Shown piece by piece: positions 58,400 to 64,000 of a stretch of DNA of 64,000 nucleotides. Source of the DNA: Ptychodera flava. Taxonomy: Eukaryota > Hemichordata > Enteropneusta > Ptychoderidae. The notes below the pieces were generated by a model that saw nothing but the letters and a program-made list of their open reading frames with translations, was not told where the DNA came from and made no database searches. The stretch is from assembly GCF_041260155.1 (NCBI RefSeq), contig NC_091932.1:3867501-3931500 (forward strand). The letters are read 5' to 3'. A program made the position numbers and the translations under genes. Position 1 is the first letter of the stretch. Every line of letters starts with the position of its first letter.

Positions 58400-59420
58400 G
58401 GACTGACATAGATTTGAAATTTCTTTACATGGTCGGGATTGTTACCTTGGTGCGGTTTGCTCCGAGCTGAGACATTTCATAATTTCTGTACTATACATAG
58501 CGTGTCAGATATTGCAGATGGCTTCAAACTATTGACTTTTCGTATGTATGGACTGTAGATACAGTTTTGAGTTTATTGTAGATGCAACAGACTGCGATTT
58601 GAAATTTGTTTTCATTGTCGGAGTTTTAACCTTGGTGCAGTTTGCTCTGAGCTGAGACATTATTTTATTTTGTACTATACAAAGCTTGTCAGATATTGCA
58701 GATGGCTGCAAAGTGATTGACTTTTCATATCTGTGGACTTTGATCCCAGAGTCCTAAGTGTATTGGAGAATGCTACGGCCTGAGATAGATCAGTAATTTC
58801 TCATCCTTGACGGAGTTTAACGTCAGTGCAGTTTGCTCCGAGCTGAGACTAATAATTTTTGTACCTTTGCAGATAGCTGCAAAGTGATTGACTTTTCTTA
58901 TGTGTGGACTTTCATAGAGTCCTGAGTGTATTGGAGGATTCTGCAGACTGAGACGGATTGGTAATTTTTTTAGCCTAGACGGAGTTTTAACGTTAGTGAA
59001 GGTTACTCGGAGCCGAGTCATAGATTGTCGGATATTGCAGATTGTATAGCTGTGATATCGCAGCGGTATGGCGTGTATCGAACGCGCTCGGGTCATTGAG
59101 GTCATCGCCACAGTGGCGATGACCTCAATGACCCGAGCGCGTTTGATACACGCCACAAGTACCGCTGCGATATCACAGCTATGCAGATTGCAGCAAAGTG
59201 AAACTGAAGACAATAGATAGCCGTGAGCATATTGAAGAATGCTTGGAATTGAGATGATTTCGTCGTTTCTTAACAAAATAGGAGTTTAACGCTATAGTGC
59301 AGGTTACTCAGTTCTGAGATAATTAAATAATTTTGTTACACGCATAGCTGGTGCGGTCAGATAGTACAGATTGCTGCAAACTATTTTCGTGTCACAACTA
59401 CACGCTACTGTAATCTTTTC
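58400..59420. repeat. ~185-bp tandem array, about five units
   Basis: GAGCTGAGAC and variants recur at 58464, 58649, 58840, 59010 and about 59310. Each is preceded by GGAGTTTTAAC..T.GTGCAG and followed by GTCAGATATTGCAGATGGCT and GATTGACTTTT. The longer last interval is due to the palindromic insert at 59045-59182. The 167-codon minus-strand frame across this array is an artefact of the repeats. Confidence 0.85.
59045..59182. mobile_element. Palindromic MITE with 8-bp target duplication
   Basis: A 138-bp inverted repeat with almost no loop: the left begins TATAGCTGTGATATCGCAGC and the right is its complement, with a 4-base indel. GCAGATTG flanks both sides (59037-59044 and 59183-59190). The neighbouring array units have a single GCAGAT(T/G)G at this point, so the pre-insertion state is known. 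An 8-bp duplication fits hAT-type transposition. Confidence 0.85.
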
Positions 59421-59431
59421 AAGGTATTCTT

Positions 59432-59665
59432 GTGTCAACTTTTTATCTCATAATTCGACGAGCAGCATCGAAAAGTTGGTATCTAGTTGCATCACAATGT
59501 ATGTTGTACAATGGAGAGAATGAAATGAAAGCCGTGGAGGAGTTTTCTTTAATCTTCGAACACTTCCTTGACAAGTGTTCACAAAATAACTTTGGAAATT
59601 GCGAAAGTGACCTCTATTCGCAAATACTGTTAACTTTTAGAAATCTCGTGATGTTTTCGTTGTAA
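59432..59665 (+). CDS. Open frame, unrecognised
   Basis: A 77-codon frame whose later part (KAVEEFSLIFEHFLDKCSQN, NFGNCESDLYSQILLTF) looks protein-like. There are no clear splice signals and no recognised domain. It may be chance. Confidence 0.15.
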   Translation: MSTFYLIIRRAASKSWYLVASQCMLYNGENEMKAVEEFSLIFEHFLDKCSQNNFGNCESDLYSQILLTFRNLVMFSL

Positions 59666-59919
59666 ATATTTGCTTAATTGCCATTGAGATAATTTTGACC
59701 CCCTTATCAAAATTGAAAATTAAGCTTGTGAACTTCATAAAGTGTCTGTCTGCCGAGCTTTAATAAAATATTAAAACTTTTTGCAGCGGAAAATATGTGT
59801 TTAGCAACACCTTTTATATGGCTTTCAGCTGGCGTTTCCTGTCCTGTCAAAATGTTAGTCTTTTTCGTTTTATGTAAGCTTTGGAAACCACAAAATAATA
59901 ATTAATATAAGTATTATAT

Positions 59920-60710
59920 AGAAATAATAACGCGAATAATAATAGGTTCAATTTCCGTGAAAATTTCACCATAAGGGTATTTTGGGTCGAAAAGACCAAA
60001 TATGATATCGATTTCACTGCCCCATGTTTCCATGGTAACCATTTTAGGGGTTGAAAATTTCAGTTTTTCTAATATCCCATAAAAGTTACTTTGATTGTTA
60101 TGAAAATTATCTAGTGGGGGAGTTTGGGTCAGACAACACAAAACATCAGACTTATTTAAATGTTTCGAGTTGCCATGGTAACCAGTTTGGGATTAAAAAT
60201 GTTACTTTTTCCCTAATTCCTATTAAAGAACTATTGATTGATGTAAAAAATTGATAATAAGGGTTTTTCTGGTTAGCACACCAAAAAAAATCACACTCAT
60301 TTTAATGTGAGATGTTTCCATGGCAACCATCAGGAGTAAAATTAACAGTTTTTCAAAGATTCTAACTAAAATCCAGTAATCAAAAGAATGTGTTATATCA
60401 AAGGGATATTTTGAGTTAGAAAGACCAAATATCAAGTGTGAAAATCCAATAATCAACAGAAATATTACACCAAAGGGATATTTTAGATTAGAAAGACAAA
60501 ATATGATATCCATTTTTACTGCCCTGTGTTTCCATAGTAACCTATTTGTTTTAAAATTTCAATTTTTTTTCAAAATTCCATTAAAAGTAATCCCAGTAAC
60601 TATGCAAATGCTCTCCTAAGTGTATTTATCACAGCATGAACTCAATGTTCATTTTTGTTTTATGTTGCCATGGTAACCTATTTGGGAACCACAGCTTTTT
60701 TATTTAAAAC
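59920..60710. repeat. ~142-bp tandem array bearing X-box motifs
   Basis: Units share AAGGGTATTTTGGGTCGAAA, AGACCAAATATGATATC, CACTGCCCCAT and a core GTTTCCATGGTAACC. The core occurs at 60026, 60169, 60314, 60528 and 60664 (GTTGCCATGGTAACC in two). It is a near-perfect RFX X-box. Units are diverged by substitutions and small gaps. Confidence 0.8.
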
Positions 60711-60737
60711 AATAGACCCTTGAAAGGGTCTATGTTA
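60705..60737. repeat. ATAGACCCT hairpin, copy 3
   Basis: AACAATAGACCCTTGAAAGGGTCTATGTT (two halves of a short hairpin) matches the family at 5802 and 7204. Confidence 0.5.
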
Positions 60738-60802
60738 AAACATAATTCACTGTTTTTTATTTATTTTATGGATTTCTAAGTAACAACTTTTAACGTTTGT
60801 TC

Positions 60803-60853
<51 letters not shown>

Positions 60854-61345
60854 TGTAATTTCTTTGCCTTCATTCTAGGAAGAATAATTAAGATAATGTA
60901 CATTGGGGCCATTGTTATCAAAATTTGTTTTCCGTTTATTTTAGTGTGTTTGAATTAATTTTATATAGACCAGAAATAATTTTTCAAACATTTTTAATTT
61001 TGTTTCATGCAGTCATCCCAAATAAGTGTTATAGAGTATAGTACCAACTTATTATGCATTCATCGAATTAATTTTATGCCTTCAAATTAATTTTATGTGC
61101 TAAAATTAATTCTACTTGAATCTCAAATTAATTTTATGAACCCAATTCCCTTTATCACCCAATGTACCATTATTTATCAGAAACAGTAACAGTAGCGCAC
61201 AGTTTTTTTTGTTTTATTTAAAACATAATTCACTGGTACTTATTTATTTTACAGATTTATAATTAACGACGTATAATAATGTTCATTTTATAATAATTTA
61301 TTTTGATTTCTTTGCCACATTCCAGGAAGAATAATGAAGACAAAT
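60735..61345. repeat. Two-copy duplication, period ~490 bp
   Basis: AACATAATTCACTG, TTATTTATTTTA.(G/A)GATTT and GGAAGAATAATTAAGA occur at 60735-60895 and again at 61222-61345. The first copy has gained a TAA microsatellite. Confidence 0.65.
60804..60852. repeat. (TAA)n microsatellite
   Basis: About 16 uninterrupted TAA units. Confidence 0.95.
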
Positions 61346-62470
61346 TATTTCTGATTGTTAAACAAAAGTAAAATTATGGCCATGTAGTGGTGCATTATTT
61401 TTTGTGTGACCTGGCGTGACCCCATAAACTCTATGATTCTGATGATTAGCTAGATCTCCCCTTTCCATGGTAGCAATGGCTAAATTTGAACATGGTCCCT
61501 GTATACCTTGAAACATTTTTTTTAAACCCAGCAGGCCAAGACAAGGGGAAATATTACAAGTTAAATGTTTCATGTTTAATATTGCCCAGGACTGGAAATT
61601 AACTTTTTTTCCCTGGTAGTCCACTTGGGCTTAACCATATTCTGAAGTTAGTAGCCCAGCTTTCAGCTTGGTGAAAAACGCATTTATTGATTCACCAAAG
61701 GCCTGTGGACTCGCTTATTTTTGCACAAATGTGCTACATGGACATATGAAAAAGTTGTTGAATACTCACTGTTTCAGTGAATCCCCCATGATGAGAGTTC
61801 TCAAATCAAAAACTGTTGCCGAGCTCGAATACAAAGGTCTTCTCATTAAATTACGTCATTGTTATACAAGAGTTAGCATTCCAAAGTCTGTCACCCTGAT
61901 TTTTTCAAAGTTTGGAGAAGGCTTGCATTTCCATCTGAATGATTGAACGACGTGAAACGCAAAATTCCATCGCATATTATCTGGCAATATGTACAGTAGA
62001 AATACTGTATACCGTCGCTCCAGGTACGTATAAGCTTATACTCCACAAAATGGCCACAGGCGGCGTGAACTTTCCGAAAGGATTTCCTAAACGTCCCACT
62101 TGTTACCTTAGGGACTCACTTGTGATGTCCTGAAAAGTATTCTCTGCAGTAATTCCAGTTTCTGTCAACATGCAAAGCTCAACGACAAGATTATAGCACG
62201 AGACGTAGTGTACAGACTACACATTCACGCGCAGGTAAACTCAATTGCGCATGCTCATATTGGCAGACTACACTGGCAAACGAGTGCGCATGCGTGAAGG
62301 TATATTTGCAGCAAATACACTGGCATAGACTCCACAGTTGCTGTGCCTTGTTTTGTTCGCGCCCACGACTGCCTTGATAGGCCTGCATTCGAACACCTCT
62401 TTTTCAGAATTTCCACAGCTTCAATGAACTGTTATTAGATTTCTATATAATACTTATAGCCCCTAAACTT
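61346..62470. other. No recognised gene
   Basis: Frames up to about 90 codons are present, but none has a recognisable domain or splice context. Two short GGTGCATTATT / CTCTATGATTCTGATGATTAG segments look like old repeat sequence. Confidence 0.5.

Positions 62471-62471
<1 letters not shown>

Positions 62472-62508
<37 letters not shown>
62472..62508. repeat. (TAA)n microsatellite
   Basis: About 12 uninterrupted TAA units. Confidence 0.95.
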
Positions 62509-62509
<1 letters not shown>

Positions 62510-62689
62510 CAGGAAATCAGAACGGAAGAATTTCCTCTCTGCTTTTTGATCGTAACGTACAACTTTTAAAATATCACTGATTAGGTATTTAGTTGTAGGA
62601 AATTAAATAATTCCTTTCAGGGGAAAGTTTTCTATTGGCGACAGGGTTTTTCCTCAGTTTCCAAGGGTTGGTAAAGTAAAACAGAATTA

Positions 62690-63410
62690 CAGTCAACTCG
62701 CACTTTCAACCCGCCCAGAACCAACTCGCCCGATTCAAACTCGCCCAATACCAACTCGCCCGTTGTTTTGAGATAGGGTGTTGTAGATTCCATGTACGCT
62801 AACCCGATGGCCCGAGGCCAGCTATTTTCATGTCATGCCAGGCCAGTAACTCGTGAAAGACGGTCCTGCTGTTCCTAAAGAAGTGAGCCAGTACGCAGTA
62901 ACTATCCCTATACGTAAAGAAGCCGAACGAAATTTATTCTTTCAAGAGATTTGCAAAACGTGAAATTCGCAAATAAAAAGTTTTCCGTGTTGGCACATAT
63001 TTCAAGCCGCACCTGTGGTTCTCTATGTTAGAAATATTTATTGTTAGAAATAAAACGTTTTATGCGTACCAGTTGCTGCGAAAACGAGCCCTGCCACTCC
63101 TTGACATGTTCTTCCACTCCAATGACCAAGCTATCCGAGTGGCAAAGGCTACGGATTCGCAGCAAGCGTACCAGTAGCTCTGCATGGCAGGGCTGTGTGT
63201 TTACCGGCGTTATACGGCCTCCGTATAGGCCTAACGCCGGTAAACACACAGCCCTGCCATGCAGACCTAGCGTACCAGGTACTCATAAAATTGCAAAATA
63301 ATATCGGGCGAGTTGGTATCGGGCGAGTTGGAATCGGGCGAGTTGGTATCGGGCGAGTTGGAATCGGGCGAATTGGTTCTGGGCGGGTTGGAAAAAGTGC
63401 GAGTTGACTG
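62690..63410. mobile_element. 721-bp foldback element with tandem-repeat arms
   Basis: The ends are CAGTCAACTCGCACTTTCAA on the left and its complement on the right. Both arms continue through repeats of CAACTCGCCCGATTC or its complement (about 15 bp; three units on the left, six on the right). An internal hairpin lies at 63179-63265. No coding. TA precedes the left end and GTA follows the right, so the target duplication is unclear. The design matches the larger foldback element at 7816-12556, though the sequences differ. Confidence 0.8.
63179..63265. repeat. Hairpin inside foldback element
   Basis: TCTGCATGGCAGGGCTGTGT through GGCGTTATACGG pairs with CCGTATAGGCCTAACGCCGG through CTGCCATGCAGA, with a very short loop. 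Confidence 0.9.
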
Positions 63411-63925
63411 GTACCCCGTAAAACAAGGTTCTTTTACAAGGTAAGCGAAAAAATCTTGTAGATTATATTGGCAATGTCTACTTAGCATGCGCAATGAACT
63501 ATGAAAATTGTACGACCTGCTCCGTCACAGAACGGAGATAATGTCTGAGCTTGGAGGGAGGTCAGCGGATACTTATGATTGAGGGTGAATCTCACAGGCG
63601 CTCCTTAGCTGGGTCGTCTACTAAGTAGATCGATTTTCGGATCGATCTATCGATCCCGTAGTCGATATGCCCGCCACTGCAACCTAAATACTCACAAGGT
63701 GTGCAACACAATCACTCAAAAAACACACCACCCGATTTGTCAACTGGCCGTGCGCTCACACAAAACATTCAAAACTACACTCCCATATACCTAGTTGGAT
63801 CACAAATTTAACCATCTTCTCAAAAATCACGCCGATGAATGTATTACTCGCGTCATCTTGAAGAAATCGGCCGTGTTTTGAGACCAAGCGAGGTGAAATG
63901 CGGCCTGCAGAACGATTCTACCATA

Positions 63926-63953
63926 TGACGTCATTTTTTCCACTGCTGATTGG
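63926..63953. promoter_or_regulatory. CRE and inverted CCAAT, promoter-like
   Basis: TGACGTCA (63926-63933) is a perfect cAMP-response element. ATTGG (63949-63953) is an inverted CCAAT box, and a second half-match GTGACGTCT lies near 63972. The last 400 bp are also CG-rich. Together they suggest a promoter for a gene beyond the window edge; no start codon or TATA box is visible. Confidence 0.4.
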
Positions 63954-64000
63954 TTCAACTGTACTTCACCAGTGACGTCTTGCCATGACCTTTGTTTTGA

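Noticed and set aside
58773-59276. A 167-codon open frame on the minus strand
   Set aside because: It runs through the ~185-bp array and straight across the palindromic insert. Codon content follows the repeats and no domain is recognisable.
60804-62508. A CRISPR-like or regularly spaced array
   Set aside because: The repeats are simple TAA microsatellites and diverged tandem units without unique spacers.

Overview
The window reads as nuclear DNA of an invertebrate animal. It is AT-rich, its introns use GT-AG sites, and it is crowded with interspersed and tandem repeats. Extracellular CUB, C-type lectin and fibronectin III modules, a Penelope-type reverse transcriptase and fragments of several DNA transposon families suggest an invertebrate deuterostome such as a hemichordate, lancelet or echinoderm. 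The sequence alone does not settle the species. No bacterial operons, rRNA genes or CRISPR arrays are seen.

Layout. 1-15.0 kb is gene-poor: old repeats, a possible minus-strand exon pair (6.4-7.2 kb), and a 4.74-kb foldback element (7816-12556) whose arms are built of 13/26-bp units; it splits an older repeat copy. 15.0-19.7 kb holds a TA-flanked element with perfect 24-bp inverted ends (15021-16080), a 36-bp perfect palindrome next to it, and a TAA-flanked Harbinger-like element (17045-19651).

21.35-55.7 kb is one plus-strand mosaic gene of about 28 recognisable exons, encoding about 14 CUB domains (several only half kept), four C-type lectin domains (two incomplete), two fibronectin III domains and Thr/Pro linkers. 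The cassette CUB - lectin - FN3 - CUB occurs twice in full (26.65-31.53 and 42.03-51.80 kb) with the same split points and intron phases, and once in part (34.0-35.2 kb). The gene therefore grew by internal duplication. It is now disabled: at least ten in-frame stops and about a dozen frameshifts lie in otherwise well preserved exons, while nearly all splice sites and phases are intact. It probably encoded a secreted or cell-surface lectin-like protein. Its 5' start is not seen and its 3' end runs into repeats.

The introns carry many inserts: a 328-bp TA-flanked foldback, a 515-bp CACTA-ended foldback with ATG target duplication, a 1.66-kb element with a 19-G run, a 1.5-kb TA-flanked element, a 1.3-kb element with an AACAA duplication, a SINE-like tRNA-related fragment and a Penelope-like reverse transcriptase fragment. 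55.7-64 kb is repeat territory: a decayed piggyBac transposase, a 52/64-bp minisatellite, a ~185-bp array with a palindromic insert, a ~142-bp array bearing RFX-type X-box motifs, and a 721-bp foldback element. The last 100 bp look promoter-like.

The most unusual signals are: (1) the octamer TACCGGTA, found nine times and in decayed exons sitting as extra codons relative to paralogues; (2) foldback elements whose inverted ends are themselves tandem arrays; (3) the duplicated, disabled CUB/lectin/FN3 gene with a stop codon that predates a local tandem amplification; (4) the X-box array.
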